Part shown: one piece after another, positions 23,201 through 34,830 of the stretch
Numbering within the stretch: the stretch's first letter is position 1
Layout: every line of letters starts with the position of its first letter
NCBI RefSeq assembly: GCF_002878395.1
Contig: NC_061115.1
Span: 151,195,034-151,259,033, forward strand
Length of the DNA stretch: 64,000 nucleotides
Reading direction: 5' to 3'
Source: Capsicum annuum
Lineage: Eukaryota > Streptophyta > Magnoliopsida > Solanales > Solanaceae
The notes under the pieces: model-generated
What the model was told of the DNA's origin: nothing
Seen by the model: only the letters and a program-made list of their open reading frames with translations
Databases searched by the model: none
Made by a program: the position numbers and the translations under genes

Positions 23201-23275
23201 GATTTCAGTACCAAACTTAGTATTTAGTTTTATGCCCAGTTTTTAGTTAAACTTGGCATCTTTTACTATTGCATA
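23201..23275 (+). other. Ath-6 sequence after ORF2, up to Tek-7
   Basis: Short non-coding tail after the lysine-rich end of ORF2. The border with Tekay-type sequence near 23,276 is judged from where CAGT/ATGCATCAGATATG vocabulary begins and may be off by tens of bases. Confidence 0.4.
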
Positions 23276-24151
23276 TTCAGTTGCATGTTCATGAGCCAGT
23301 TCAGTCATATAATCATGCATCAGATATGCGTGGATTCAGCTTATCAGTTATGCACCAGATATGTATTCTCATTTTGAGAAACTCGGTTCATCAGAACACT
23401 GAGTCCTTCATTCATAAATCAGTTACACATGCATCAGATATGTATGTTTAGTTTGATACAAATTCAGCTTATCAGCCATGTAAGTCATGAAATCATGTTT
23501 CAGTCATTCATGTTCAGTATATGCCTCAGTTGGTCTCTTCTCCCCTCTTAGTAAGTCTCATTCAAGGATGAATATTCCTAAGGGGGAGATATGGTAAGAC
23601 CCCGTAAAAATCCTAAGTCAAATTTAGCTCCTTAAGGCTTGATAAGTAAATCCAACACTTAGAAGAATTTTGCTAAGTGTTAGAAATACTTAGTTTTATC
23701 TTATACCTCCAAACTTCGGGAATTTATTTGACGACCTTCCCGACCTCTATTTTTGGATTTTCAAGTTGAAATGTGATTGGGGAAGTCAAGAGTACATCTC
23801 GAATGAGTTTTGGAATTTTTAGAATCCATTTAGCGTGTCTTTCGATTTTAAAACAGAAGCACCATGCGATTTGCATGCGTCGCATGCTCTATAGCATGCT
23901 CCAGAAATTTTCAGCATTTCAGGGTCAACTTCAAATGATCATAACTTCTTGAATATTTTGAACTGTGAGAGCTTCCATATATTGATGAAAATCTCTTTGA
24001 TTCCTTTTTCCAATGCAATTGGTTTCATCCAATTTAAACATCGGAGCAAAGAGTTATGATCAATTTACATCAGCCTTTCAGCCTGAAAATAACATAGGAC
24101 AGCTGTGTCTTTCTCTCTTTCTCCAGGGGTATTTTAGTCTTTTGCCCATCC

Positions 24152-24160
24152 TATATATAT
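24152..24160 (+). promoter_or_regulatory. TATA box of Tek-7 LTR
   Basis: TATATATAT after GGTATTTTAGTCTTTTGCCC, the same lead-in as in the other Tekay LTRs. Confidence 0.55.
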
Positions 24161-26398
24161 TCTCAAACACGGAATTAATCCTAATTTAGAGCATAATATG
24201 TTCCTTTTTTTTCAAATTCTCTCAAAAATTATCAAGAACAAGTAAGGGTTCAATTGGGGGTTTCAAGATTCAAGCCAATTTCACCGTTAAATTTCATGGA
24301 TAATCAATCTAAGGTATGCATAGTGTTCATTCATGGATTCTTTTCATCCATGGAGCTCAAGAATCAAGTTTTAAGTTATGTATCATGAATATTTTGTTGT
24401 GGAATGTTCATAATCATGTTGTTGATGTTAAATTGAGTTTTAATTCCATGAGTTATTTCAAGAATCATGAAAACTAATTTATTTGTGGTATTATTCATTT
24501 GAGATTTATGTTGATTTCTTGGGATTTGTAAGTTGGATGTTATACCCATAATATTGATATATGTTAATTGATGAATGAAATATCCATGTTTCCCATGTGT
24601 GTTGAATCATGACCATCATATGTTGAAAACCTTGAGATGTGAATTGGTGGTTATGGTCATGAATTGGGAGCATGTTATATATGACTAAGTATAAAATCAT
24701 GTCTTTCATGTGTTTGTTAAAATGTTCGAGTGAATGAATTGTGCCTTGTGATCCATTAGTGATCTAAATAATAAATTCATGTTAATACTACATGATCTAA
24801 ATGATTTCCATATTGATACTATGTCTTGCAAGTGTTTGTCAAATGGTTCGTGAAAGTTAAGTAATGAAACTACATTATGTTAGCATGTATACAAGTTTAT
24901 GTCATGCAAGTGAAATTAAAATTGTGAAATTATGATATGTTAGGACACATTCCTATTCATGTACAAGATTTTGATTATCAAGTGCTTTCATGAAATCCCC
25001 AACTTATGGTATTATGAATTGCTGACTTTAGTCCTATAATCAAGAATATTCATGATGTGTCAGTTTCTTTCCATCGAGTCCTGGGGGTACTTGTACCCAA
25101 AAAATATAGTTAGGTGCCTAGAGTCATGTCATGTTTTCATGATCTCTCAGTTAAGCCATGTTCAGTAGACTTCACGTTAGTCTCATGACTCAGGAAAACT
25201 CATGTAAAGGCAGTATCAGTTCAGTTTTACTCAGTACTTAGTAATCTACGTAATCTCAGTAATATTCCATCAGTCTATGCAATTTAGTAAATCTCAGTAT
25301 CAGTACAGTTTAGTTCAGTATTCAGTTCAGACATCAGTAAACTCAATCAGCTAACAGAGCTCAGTAGCATTTAGTCAGTTAACAGAATTCATTAGTGTTC
25401 CGCTAGTCATCGAAACTCAATAAACTCAGTCCATGTTCAGCTCAGTTAAACAGAACAATCAGTGTAGTTAATTCTAGTATGAACTAGGAAATTAGTTTAG
25501 TATAATTAGTTCAATGACATTCAATTGGGAGTAAGATTCAACAACGAGCGAACCCAGGGATGGGAACTCACCTGCCATTAGAGGGTGTGACTCTTAGAAG
25601 CAGTCCTTGTGTTCTAGAACTATGTAGCCAGCATAGGTTAACACATCATAACCTGTCAGTTGAGGGTAGATGAGGTGGCTTAAACTATCAGATGAGGGTT
25701 CCCACCATTCTCATTAGAGTACCTACTAGATGAGGGTTACTCATAGTTTGTCCTTACTAGTGGCACAGTATTGACACCCTTCCAATCAGGGCAGAGGTTG
25801 GACCCCAACGTAGCTATTATAGCATATTTGGGGTATGTCGGTTAGATAACTACTTCCCACAGTTTTAGTATCAGTCTCAGTAAAAGAACTTAGATAGTTT
25901 TTCAGGATATCAGGACTGACAGATACAGTTAACTCAGATACAGTATGAAACTCAGCTAGTTCCATCAGATTCAGGACTGACAGATATAGTCATTCATACT
26001 ATCATTTATTAGAATTCATGTTATCATATATATCAGTTATCAAAATTTAATTATCAATCATGATATGGTATCTGTAAATGCATGTCATCAGTATTCATAC
26101 TCAGTAGTCATGTTATCATGAACTCAGTTTTAGGACTGTTATATACGGTCAATCAGATCAGTTCTTCATAATCAGAACTATCAAAGACAGTCATTTTCTT
26201 TATCAGTAATATAACATCAGTTCCTCTTTATTCAGTAAACTCAGATTTCAGTAAATCAGTACACAGAATTTAGAATCCAGTACTAGTACAATTTCAGTTA
26301 TAGCTACTATGTATTCATGCATTTATTCTCATATTCATGTTAGTCAGTATTGTTCATACATATGAACCCCATGCATTCAGCCTACCTCACTTGCATAC

Positions 26399-26544
26399 CA
26401 GTACCTTCAAGTACTGACGCATACTTTTCTTGCTCTATGGTGTCTTATACCATAGGTTTGGACGCACGGGATCCAGAGCTCCCTTAGCAATTTTAGAGTC
26501 AGCCAGCGGTAGTAATTAACAGTGAGTCCTCATCCTTCGAGGAC
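26399..26544 (+). other. Hairpin module of Tekay LTR (Tek-7 copy)
   Basis: CAGTAC-N6-GTACTG (26,399-26,416), CTATGGT-N7-ACCATAG (26,435-26,455) and GTCCTC-N7-GAGGAC (26,526-26,544), all perfect stems. Confidence 0.65.
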
Positions 26545-26899
26545 AATTATGTTATTATTCATATCACTATTTCAGTTTTCAGTTTATTTTAGTAGAAAGA
26601 GTTAGTTGGGAATATGTCCCCTTAACTCCTTATTTTGTTTAGTTTAGAGGTTTTCAAACTACAGCATGTCAGATAATTGTTTTAGATTTTTGTTGGTATT
26701 GTTATACCATTTTTAGATATTATTTTATCATATGTTTATTCATATTTGAACCTTATGGCCTTACACTATTATGTTTTTGCATATTTTGTAGTATGGTTAT
26801 TCATTGCTCAGGTACAGATATAAGTCATGGGTTAGCTTGTGGTCCTTCGGGGTCATAGGCACCATGTAGCATTTCGGTTCAAAAAATTGGGGTGTTACA

Positions 26900-28027
26900 T
26901 ATGGTAGGGTCAGAGACCCAGGACCCATAAGCTTGACTATTTTTAGGTATATCCTAACCCTTGGTGCTTTTTTATTTCTTAATTTTAAGTTGAGGGTATA
27001 GGGAAACTATTATTGTAACACATTCTGTGGATAATTAGGAGTAGTGCAAATACTTGAGGCAGTTAGCTCATTTTGTGAATTTGGAGTACCTCTCTAGTGG
27101 TCTAATATGTTGTGAACTGTGTGAAGTGCATCTAGTGTGACCACTGTGTATCTATTTGTGGCACTAGCATGGCAAATAAATAACCTGTAGAAAACAAATG
27201 CATAAAACAGATGAGTAGTTATGTGCTATATACTTGTGTGCCATGTGCGTGTTAGGTATTACTAAGTTTCCATTATTCGTTGAATCTAGAACTTGCTAGT
27301 TAGTCATGTCATAGTCATAGGATAGGCGTTTAGGAAAGGATCATAGACCATTTTTGCATGTTAACCCATTTTAGCTTAAATGACCATCCAAGTGTGAACA
27401 ATATCCCTTGATCCATTTTAAGCCTAAATATCCTAATTTTTTCTTGTAAACCTTTCACCTTCCCATTACATCATAATGAACCTATTTTGGCCCAGGTCAC
27501 CCTTGGACACTGTGCACCTAGACTTAGGCAAATAGCCTAAGTTGAGGGTGGCTACTATAGGGGTGTGTGATGCATTATGAGTATGAAGAGAGGTAAAATA
27601 AGGAAAATAAATAACAAGTTGGGTGTAGTGAAAAAGCAAATAGAAAAGAGAAAACTAAAAAAGTTGATCTAATGCTTGAACAGACAGCACCCATCTTGAG
27701 AATTCTTAACAAATAAAAAGGGGAAGAAAAGAAGGTTAAATTTGAAACACCGTGAGCTAATATAGTGCCACGGAGGTAAAGTCGCTATGAAATACCCTCG
27801 AATGTCATACCATCCCCTAGCCTACATTACAATCTTAGAAAAGCCCTGTAGTGATCCTAACTGACTTATCTGAAGACTTCGGTACTGACTATAAGGGCAA
27901 GCCTATGGCATTCGATACGCAATGTTAGAACTTCATTCTGAGAGTGAGTCATCTGTTCATCCATATGTTAATACATGTAAATTTAAGTGAAAAAGGGATT
28001 TTTTTGTTATGAGGGCACACCAGGTAT
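26900..28027 (+). other. Ath-6 3' non-coding region
   Basis: No gene. It parallels 43,560-44,950 of Ath-4b and the complement of 51,543-51,640 in Ath-0, with shared phrases such as AATGAACCTATTTTGG, TGGACA.TGTGCACCT, AGGCAAAT and GGAAAGGATCATAGACCAT. It ends abruptly at 28,027 against the minus-strand block of Ath-4. Confidence 0.65.
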
Positions 28028-28046
28028 CGTCGTGGCATGAATTCTT
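28028..28046 (-). other. Conserved post-protease block, Ath-4 copy (truncated)
   Basis: Minus-strand ATTCATGCCACGACG, then unrelated sequence. Only the first third of the block survives; this is the deletion border between Ath-4 and Ath-6. Confidence 0.5.
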
Positions 28047-28059
28047 CCTTCCTTTATTC

Positions 28060-28761
28060 TTAAGATGGGTCTTCAAACCCCTCCTCATTCAACTTCTTAT
28101 TTTCAACATCAACTACGGATATTACTTGAAGCTCCATGGTTTGTTTCTTTGACTTACAAATATTGAAATAGACTTCATCCTCTTTTACCCTAAAATTTAT
28201 CTCCCCCATATCTAGATCGACAATGGCTCTCTCGATGGACAAGAAAAGACGACCAAGGATGATAGGTTCCTCTTAGTCCATTTCACAATCCAACACCATA
28301 AAATTTGTCGGGAGTATAAACTTGTCCAATTTTGTAAGGACATCAAATAAGATTCCCACCAGCCTTTTGATGGATCGGTCCACCATGAGAAGTCATATAA
28401 AGGTCGATGTAGGGGCATCTAATTCGATCTTTTTTTAGATGACAAAAGCCATTAAGTTGATGCTCGTACCAAGGTTGCATAGATCTCTTGCAAACTCATG
28501 TGTCCCAATTGTACAAGGAATGGTGAATACTCTGGAGTCATCTTTCATTTCCGCAACCTTACTATCCATGATAGCACTACACCCATGAGTGACCTTAATG
28601 GTATCATCTTCAATAAGTTTCTTTTTATACATCAACTTTTTCATCAACTTAGCATATCCCATAATCTCTTGGATCTGTTCAAGCAATGGGATATTTATTG
28701 ATAGGTTGCTAAGTTTTTCCATGAACTTTCTCAATTTTTCACCTTCCTCTTTTTTATGCAA
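28060..28761 (-). pseudogene. Ath-4 aspartic protease, catalytic Asp replaced by Asn
   Basis: Three minus-strand frames (28,761-28,435, 28,418-28,212, 28,242-28,060) cover one protease. The first has NIPLLEQIQEIMGYAKLMK (linker end), then [17 protein letters not shown] and CNLGTSINLM, where relatives have CDLGAS: the catalytic Asp is Asn. The other frames give the substrate-binding strands and the end with VDLDMGEINFRV. At least two frameshifts. The stop at 28,060 is followed by the conserved block, so no pol follows. Confidence 0.75.
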
Positions 28762-29614
28762 TCATTAAGGGAATGGGGAAAGAACTTGGACTGTGGGCCT
28801 TGCTTCACTTTGTGGATTGTTTATCTCAGACACTTTTTCATCACTTTCATCGGTTTTCTTCTCATTATTTCCTTCTTGACTTTAAGGTAACACCTCTTTT
28901 ACCTTCACTTTGTCCATATTCTCAATCAAGTCTCCTGTAAAGGGTTCATCAAGGGTCTTTCTGCTCCTTGTGACAATCGCTAGAACTTGGGCATCATTCT
29001 TTGGATTAGCAATCATGTCACTAGGTGTCCACCTCTAAGATTATCATTTAGTTGCATGGAGATTTACTCGACTTCAGTCTCCAATTACCTAATAAAGGCA
29101 GAGTGAGACATCATGGTTTGGGAAAGTTGAGAAAAGTAACATTTCAACTCACGGACCATTTTGTTCGTACCTTCCACTCTATTCAATATTTTTACTAAAA
29201 TATCTTCAATCTTGAATATTTTAGGGTCAATTGCACTTGAATCATTGATGTTATCTCAATCATGAAGGGGAAGATAACTATCATAATTGCATTTCTAATC
29301 TCTCCAATCTCTTTCCCTCTCACTGTCTATCCAACCTTGGTCCCACCTTTCCTTTGATAGGTGGGGCGGGAGCCCCCCGAGTAGTTATCCAAATATTGGA
29401 TTTCCTCATAAAACTAATTTTCTTCTTTATCATCTTCATAAGATTTTGATTCTATGGCGTTTACCTTTTTTTCTGGTGCACCCATAACATGCTTTGTCAA
29501 GATTTTAAGTTGGGTCATCATTTTCTCCATATTCTCCTTCTTTTCTTCATTTTGCTTTCTTTGTTCATTATTCATCATAGAATTAGCTTAAGGGATCTTG
29601 GGATCTTTAGTTTC
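28762..29614 (-). pseudogene. Ath-4 gag C-terminal linker, decayed
   Basis: No long frame, but fragments on the minus strand match Ath-2: MTQLKILTKHVMGAPEKKVNA (29,455-29,520), the phrase around 29,340-29,400 that is interrupted by Tek-3s in Ath-2, and acidic pieces near 28,850. It connects gag with protease. Confidence 0.55.
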
Positions 29615-30289
29615 TCAGGTATGCCAACCACTATTTTTCTTTGACACTTCTCTAATTAATAGAAAGGCCACACAGTGGTTCAACTTCACTAGAGAACCGC
29701 CTGTTGCATTATGTACCACTATTTTTCTTAATGGATCAAGGGAATGGTAGAAGATCTCAAGAATCATCTTCTCCAGGACTTCATGATTTGTGCATTGAGC
29801 TAGCTTACCATTAAACCTCTCCCAAGCTTCAAACAATGACTCTCCATTCATTTGTCAATAATTAACAATCTCATCCCGCTTTTGCACCATTTTTTATGGT
29901 ATGAAATATCTATAAAGAAACACCACAGTAAGCTCGTCCCAAGAGGTAATAGAGCCGGGTGAAAGTGAGAGAATCCATAAAACCACCTTGCCTATTAGTG
30001 AAAATGGGAAGAGGCGAAGCCAAATAGATTCTTGAGTAATGTGTGCTCTATTAAACGGCGCACACACTTTTACAAAATTCTTCAAATGGATATTTCGGTC
30101 CTCAAAGGCTTGACCCTTGTATAATCCTTTTATTTGCAATATGTGAAGCATGACACTAGTCAAATGGAAGACTCCATTCCTATTAGTTGGTGGGATACGG
30201 ATTGCACTTGTTTGTCCTGCTTCATTTAGTGGGTCCTCATCATCTATAGTAGTATCAAGGGGGGCCATATTTCTTGCTCTATCACTCAT
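29615..30289 (-). pseudogene. Ath-4 gag, N-terminal half
   Basis: Start at ATG 30,289 (MSDRARNMAPLDTTIDDEDP), about 120 bases after the primer site. The frame runs to 29,894 with FHLTSVMLHILQIKGLYKG, NIHLKNFVKVCAPF and LSLSPGSITSWDELTVVF, the Retrotrans_gag core. A stop follows, then the frame resumes at 29,851 with LFEAWERFNGKLAQCTNHEV and ILEIFYHSLDPL...GGSL to 29,615. In Ath-2 the same gene is split by Tek-3 at the position equivalent to about 29,766. Confidence 0.8.
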
Positions 30290-30406
30290 TCTTCAGTTAA
30301 CACTTCAAATGTCTACAAAAGATCAAAAATAAAAAATTGAGTAAATTACAACACCTCAAGTATTCCCAGGTAAGAATCACACCATACAAGTGAATTCTAA
30401 TTCCAA

Positions 30407-30424
30407 TCCCCGACAACAGTGCCA
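30407..30424 (-). other. Ath-4 primer-binding site
   Basis: The minus strand reads TGGCACTGTTGTCGGGGA against the tRNA-Asp complement TGGCGCCGTTGCCGGGGA (three differences), three bases from the LTR. Confidence 0.8.
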
Positions 30425-30427
30425 TTT

Positions 30428-31827
30428 TGGCAGTGCTTAACTCACTCCCATAATTAAGGGGTGAGGTGGTCATTGTCAATAATCCACTAGCATTGAGGTC
30501 AAATCCACAAGGATAAAATATAAATTTTAATTCTTATGGGTTTTCTAATTGCTAAAAGGTTACCCAGAATGATAATAAGCAAGACATATAAAATAAAATG
30601 GGGGGATTGGTCTGTAACAATTTTTGACTACCAATGTACGAAGATGACACTTTTAATTTAAAATCAAGATTAGAAAGGATCTTGGGATTATGTTGATCTA
30701 AAGATAAAGCATATGGGTTGATGATGGTTTAGCATGAAGTTTATTTGTTGCTCAAGGGATAGGCTAGGTCTAAAGTCATTATAGTCAATCTTTCAATAAA
30801 ACTACAATGATTTCACCCATTGAACCTTTCAAGCACCTAACAAGTGTGCCATTCGTAATCACTCGCAACCTCAATCAAGCATCCCTATTTCTTGGATGAT
30901 GCTCTTGACATGGCTTACACTCCAGTCACACTTTTCTCGAAGATTACAAAAGGTAGTAAACCATAGACTTAATTGTCCACCATTACATTGTCCCCTATAA
31001 CCCTCTTTCAAGGATGTTATGGGTTACCTCAAGTTCACCTTCATCCTTCTATCAAGGATGGTGAATGGTTTTTAGAGTTTGGGGTTTTCACCATCAAACC
31101 TATTTGGAGATTTAGGGTTTCACATATAAAATTCCAACTCATTAACCCAAGCAATGGTGGAATCCATATTCAACAACTAAAACACATGCAAACACAACAA
31201 CACCCATACACAATTACACTTTAGTTCAACATAATCTCAAGACTAAATTACTTATCTACTCATGAATAAATTAAAAAGAGATAACCATGAGGATTATCCA
31301 AAACATTTATTCTTCTCAAAATTACTAAGAAATTAAGCCTCCAAGAGTAGTTATATACTTACCCATTTAGGGTTTATTGCTTTCAATTCAAAAATATCTA
31401 TGAGGTAAGAAATATCCAAAGAAAAAAGGGTTTTTGCCTATATATGACTTGGGATTCGTCTATGCAATTTTATAAAACTGTCCTGGATTACATTCCCACT
31501 GAACCGTGATCGTACAAGTTTGACCGTGATTGTGGCTATGCGACCACGGTTGTGCTCTGCTGTAGTATTATGTTTACTATCTTGACTGACTATGACCGCT
31601 CGTGATAACTGAGGCTAAACTGCTCCAGGTCTCCAGCTGCACTCCCTTTTGCTTTCGTTTGACCCCTTTTTAGCTATGATCCACATCTTTTCACCTTCTC
31701 AACTATATACCTATAAATTGTGGTTATTAGTACATTTAAATCGTGATGATGTCTCATTTTCTTATATAAATCATGGTAGTGGGCACAAATTTTTGGAGAA
31801 AATGAGTGGTAAGATCTTTGCTCATCA
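30428..31827 (-). repeat. Ath-4 5' LTR
   Basis: Plus-strand ends TGGCAGTGCTTAAC and TGCTCATCA, 1,400 bp. Word array at 31,490-31,620 (GATCGTACAAG, GCGACCACGG, GTGATAACTGAGG) and minus-strand TATA at 31,439-31,446. It aligns by eye along its full length with 11,854-13,255. The right flank TTTCT starts the Tek-3 LTR. Confidence 0.8.
31439..31446 (-). promoter_or_regulatory. TATA box of Ath-4 5' LTR
   Basis: Minus-strand CATATATA, about 45 bases downstream of the word array. Confidence 0.5.
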
Positions 31828-33484
31828 TTTCTGTTTCAAGCTTAAGGATTTAAGATATGTGTGATGTTCATTCGTGGGACCTTTTACCCATGGATCCCAA
31901 CAATACCTTTTTATTTTTAAAATTATAAGTATTTACTTGTTCAAGTTGAATTATATCCAGAAGCTATTATTGATTTTGATTTAGAGTTATCTTTACTAGT
32001 GTATTCGATGGGATGAGCCATTACATGTTTTGAATATTGAAATCTTCGTATTGAAATCCCTAGTTCATAGTTTTAGTATTGTAATCATGCTACCCTTGCA
32101 TGCTTTACCCATTACCATACTTATATTTATGACTCTTATGTGTTTTATGAAATTTCTAAATATTGGGTTTTGAGCAATGATCCCCTACTATGGATTTTAA
32201 AGATTTATATGTCATCATTGTTATTTGAAATTAGTGCAGGTAGGTTATGAATACCTGATACCTAGTTGTTTTAATAATTTTAGTATCTTCAAAATAATTT
32301 TATATAAACCATGAGCATTGTCATTCAGTCAGTTATTATGATTAGTTATAGCTCAATTAAACTTAGTTCAGTCCAATAATCAGTGTTATTCAGTTGGGAT
32401 CAGGATGCAGCACCGAACAAACCCAGGGATGGGGGCATTCCTACAAGTTTAGGGTTTGGCAAAAGGATCCGTAAGTTATAAAACTACGTAGCCAACGTAG
32501 GTTTGAGATGTCTTCTTGCCAGTTTAGGGATAACACATATCACATGAGTTTCCTTCCAGTATAGGTTGAATCTTTAGTCCTTCGAGACACCAGTTTAATG
32601 GATCCACACAGCCATTGTTAGTACCCATGGAATTATACTGACACCCTACCAATTGGGGTTACAGTTTGGATCCTAATTAGATCAAATTAAGGCATGTCAG
32701 TTAGATGATACCTTTCACAGTTTCAATACAGTATTCAATATAGTTTTAATTCAAGTTTGCTTGACCAAGTCTATCGATTTTTAGTTTATCAGTTATATAG
32801 TTTTCAGTCTTTTAGATTATAGACGTATTTTAGATTGTAGATTTATGCTTGGTCTTGCATTCTCAAATGTTAAAGTTTTCATTCATTCATGTTCAGTTAT
32901 CTTATACTTTACAGTTAGTCCTTATCTCATATGCATTGTACCCCATATATATCAACCTGACCTCATTGCATATACTAGTACATTCAAAGTAATGATCGTA
33001 TACTCTTCTTTGCACTATAATGTCTTATATCATAGGTTTGGATGCTTAGTTCCCTGACCGCAGTTAGATATCCTAGCATTACTCAGCATTAGCAGTGGTG
33101 ACTCCTCATCTATCAGGGACATGATGGTTTATTTTAGTTGTTCAGTAATTCAATACATTAAGTCAATCAAAGTTAGTTGGGGACTTGTCCCATTAACTCC
33201 TTAGTCAGTTTAGAGGCTTTCAGACATTCAGACAAACAATTAGGAAGCTAGTCAGTTTATCAGTCTTATCAGTTATGTTTTGGTTTTTTATTAGATGTTC
33301 AGACTTGTGATTTGATTGTATTTTCAGTATTCAAACCACATAGCTTTATAAATTATTTTCTGCAAATATCTATTTTATTATTGTATTCAGTGCTCATAAC
33401 AGGTACCAGCTTATGGGTTAGCTTGTGGTCACTTATGATCGTAAGCATTATTATCACAATAAGGCGTAGCCTCAGGTTGTGACA
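31828..33484 (+). repeat. Tek-3 5' LTR, right part
   Basis: Parallels 46,577-48,190. It has the GATGTTCATTCGTGGG leader phrase (31,861), the CAGT-poor middle, degenerate repeats (32,440-32,620), the hairpin CTATAAT-N7-ATCATAG (33,015-33,035, one mismatch) and the end CTCAGGTTGTGACA. Confidence 0.75.
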
Positions 33485-33488
33485 AAAA

Positions 33489-33502
33489 TTAGTATCAGAT
33501 CC
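33489..33502 (+). other. Tek-3 primer-binding site
   Basis: TTAGTATCAGATCC, two changes from TTGGTATCAGAGCC (tRNA-Met type), four bases after the LTR. Confidence 0.7.
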
Positions 33503-33693
33503 TAAGGTTTTACAGTGTCCTAGGGGTCTGAAAGCCACATTTAGTAGAGTTTTATGCATGGGTCTGAAGCGCGCCATACTTATGGACACGAGGCTACAAG
33601 ATGTTTTAGGAAAAGGTTCCCTTCTTTCAAAATTTATGTCATGCAAAAGATCATGAGTTCTATTTAAACTCTCTTCCTGACTTATCCTTTATT

Positions 33694-34265
33694 TTTTTTA
33701 TAGACACTGCCTCCTAAAAGAAATAACAAAAGAAGGAACGGGAAGTAGCCCGCACATCCGCCTATTTAGGAAGATCCCCTGAATAAGCATGTCTCTCACA
33801 TCAACTTCAGAGCTAATTTCACTGTCTTAGCTCATTTAGTAGTTGCTCAGAATGGTCATCTGGTTATTTTTCTATCTACTCTTATGCTTGATGCTCTATA
33901 AATTGAGGAAAAGAGCATAGAGAGAAAGAGAAAGAGAATAAAAAGGCCAGAATAGGTAGTTTTAAGTCAAGGTCAGGAAGTGGTAACCGTGCTTAGTTCC
34001 ACCAAAAATTCTTAACCCCATCTCCTTCTTTAGCTAGTGCGCTAGTGCTAAAGTTTAGGAATAATAGTTGAGATAGAGCACTAAAGTCTAGGCCCCAGAG
34101 TAACGTTAATAGTGGTCAAACTAATTTTCTTTATGGGAGGGGTGGTAGGAATTATCAAGGTGTGTGTAAGGCTAGTAGTGGTGTGTGTTTTAGGTGTGGA
34201 AATCTAGGCCACGAGATGAGGGAGTGCCCTATAAGAATATGGAAGGGTAGAAATGGTCGCCCATA
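33694..34265 (+). pseudogene. Tek-3 gag, start codon lost and centre deleted, CCHC knuckle kept
   Basis: The start motif CCTCCTAAAAGAAATAAC is present at 33,710 but the ATG is CTG (33,707-33,709). About 60 residues of the N-terminal part follow with stops (HVSHINFRANFTVLAHLVVA). The large central gag domain is missing: sequence jumps near 33,895 to the basic linker region (EEKSIERKRKRIKRPE). The zinc knuckle reads CFRCGNLGHEMREC at 34,186-34,227, a good CX2CX4HX4C. Gag would form the particle and bind RNA; this copy cannot. Confidence 0.75.
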
Positions 34266-34399
34266 AGGTCAAACTAAATCTTTAGCAAAACCAGCAAGTC
34301 ATCTGACTCAATAAAAAACCACTTCTAGTGACACAAGTGGTCAACGCTAGAACATATTGTTTACACTCTAGTCATGACATTATCAAGAAAGTTCTCTTG

Positions 34400-34830
34400 A
34401 TGTGGTTACATGTGTGTTATAGGTCTTTCATCTTCATATTTATGTTTCATTAGATCCCAGAGCTTCACTTTTATTTTATGACTCTTTATGTACCTATCAA
34501 TTTCAGTGTTAGTCTAGAAATATTAGTAGAGCCTTTCTCTGTATTTGCCCTAGTGGGTAAATTTATTATAGCCAGGCGAGTATACAAAAATTGCTCGATT
34601 ACAGTATCTCAAAAAATCACTTTATTAGATATTGTGGAGTTAGAGATGACTGATTTTGATTTCATTCTCGACATGGATTAGCTCCACTCATGTTATGTGT
34701 TAGTTGACTGTAGAAATAGAGTAGTTCATTTTTAGTTTTCCAATAAACTAGTTATTAAATGAAGTGGTAGTATCTCAGTTCTTAGGATTAGATCATTTCA
34801 TATCTTAGAGCAAGAATGATAATATTAAAG
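34400..34830 (+). pseudogene. Tek-3 aspartic protease remnant
   Basis: Around 34,448-34,470 a frame gives LDPRASLLF where Tekay proteases read LDPGATxSF: catalytic Asp kept, Gly changed to Arg. After a frameshift the open frame 34,478-34,681 continues with VPINFSVSLEILVEPFSVFA, RRVYKNCSITVS and VELEMTDFDFILDMD, then past a stop LHSCYVLVDCRNRVV. This is the usual Tekay/Del protease order leading to the WL..C motif. Reverse transcriptase should follow about 100 codons later but is not recognisable. Confidence 0.75.

Larger units (their letters stand above)
23276..26899 (+). mobile_element. Tek-7: 5'-truncated Tekay-type element (3' internal end plus LTR)
   Basis: About 300 bp of non-coding 3' internal sequence with repeated ATGCATCAGATATG words, a polypurine tract (CTAAGGGGGAGAT, ending 23,590), then a 3.3-kb LTR ending GGGGTGTTACA at 26,899. 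No gag or pol. The left border lacks an LTR, so the element is truncated. The right flank TATGG cannot be matched on the left. Confidence 0.75.
23592..26899 (+). repeat. Tek-7 3' LTR
   Basis: TGGTAAGACCCCG to GGTGTTACA. It shows a small palindromic cluster (23,870-23,915, CATGCGATTTGCATGCGTCG), a TATA box (24,152), a splice-donor-like AAGGTATGC (24,311), a very CAGT-rich kilobase (25,140-26,330) with four GGACTG-N-CAGATA-type words, degenerate repeats (25,640-25,745), and the hairpin module (26,399-26,640). Confidence 0.8.
16007..28027 (+). mobile_element. Ath-6: Athila-type element inserted in Tek-5 (3' LTR lost)
   Basis: 5' LTR, tRNA-Asp-like primer site, gag, protease, conserved block, inter-ORF cassette and ORF2 in order on the plus strand. 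It continues after Tek-7 (23,276-26,899) with 3' non-coding sequence to 28,027, where it abuts the Ath-4 block. The 3' LTR and the right part of Tek-5 are missing, so a deletion ends at 28,027/28,028. Left flanking bases TGAGC (16,002-16,006) cannot be matched on the right. Confidence 0.7.
11854..31827 (-). mobile_element. Ath-4: Athila-type element, full span including nested insertions
   Basis: 5' LTR 31,827-30,428, primer site 30,424-30,407, gag and protease 30,289-28,060, truncated conserved block to 28,028, then foreign DNA (Tek-5, Ath-6, Tek-7) to 15,181, then the ORF2 end and 3' non-coding region, polypurine tract 13,270-13,256, 3' LTR 13,255-11,854. The two LTRs (1,402 and 1,400 bp) resemble each other more than the Ath-2 LTRs. 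Flanks CTTCT and TTTCT support one insertion into the Tek-3 5' LTR. The inter-ORF and ORF2 part is largely deleted. Confidence 0.7.

Noticed and set aside
23592..26899. CRISPR-like or satellite array in the CAGT-rich tract
   Set aside because: The repeats are irregular, without constant spacing or spacers; the tract is internal to a Tekay LTR.
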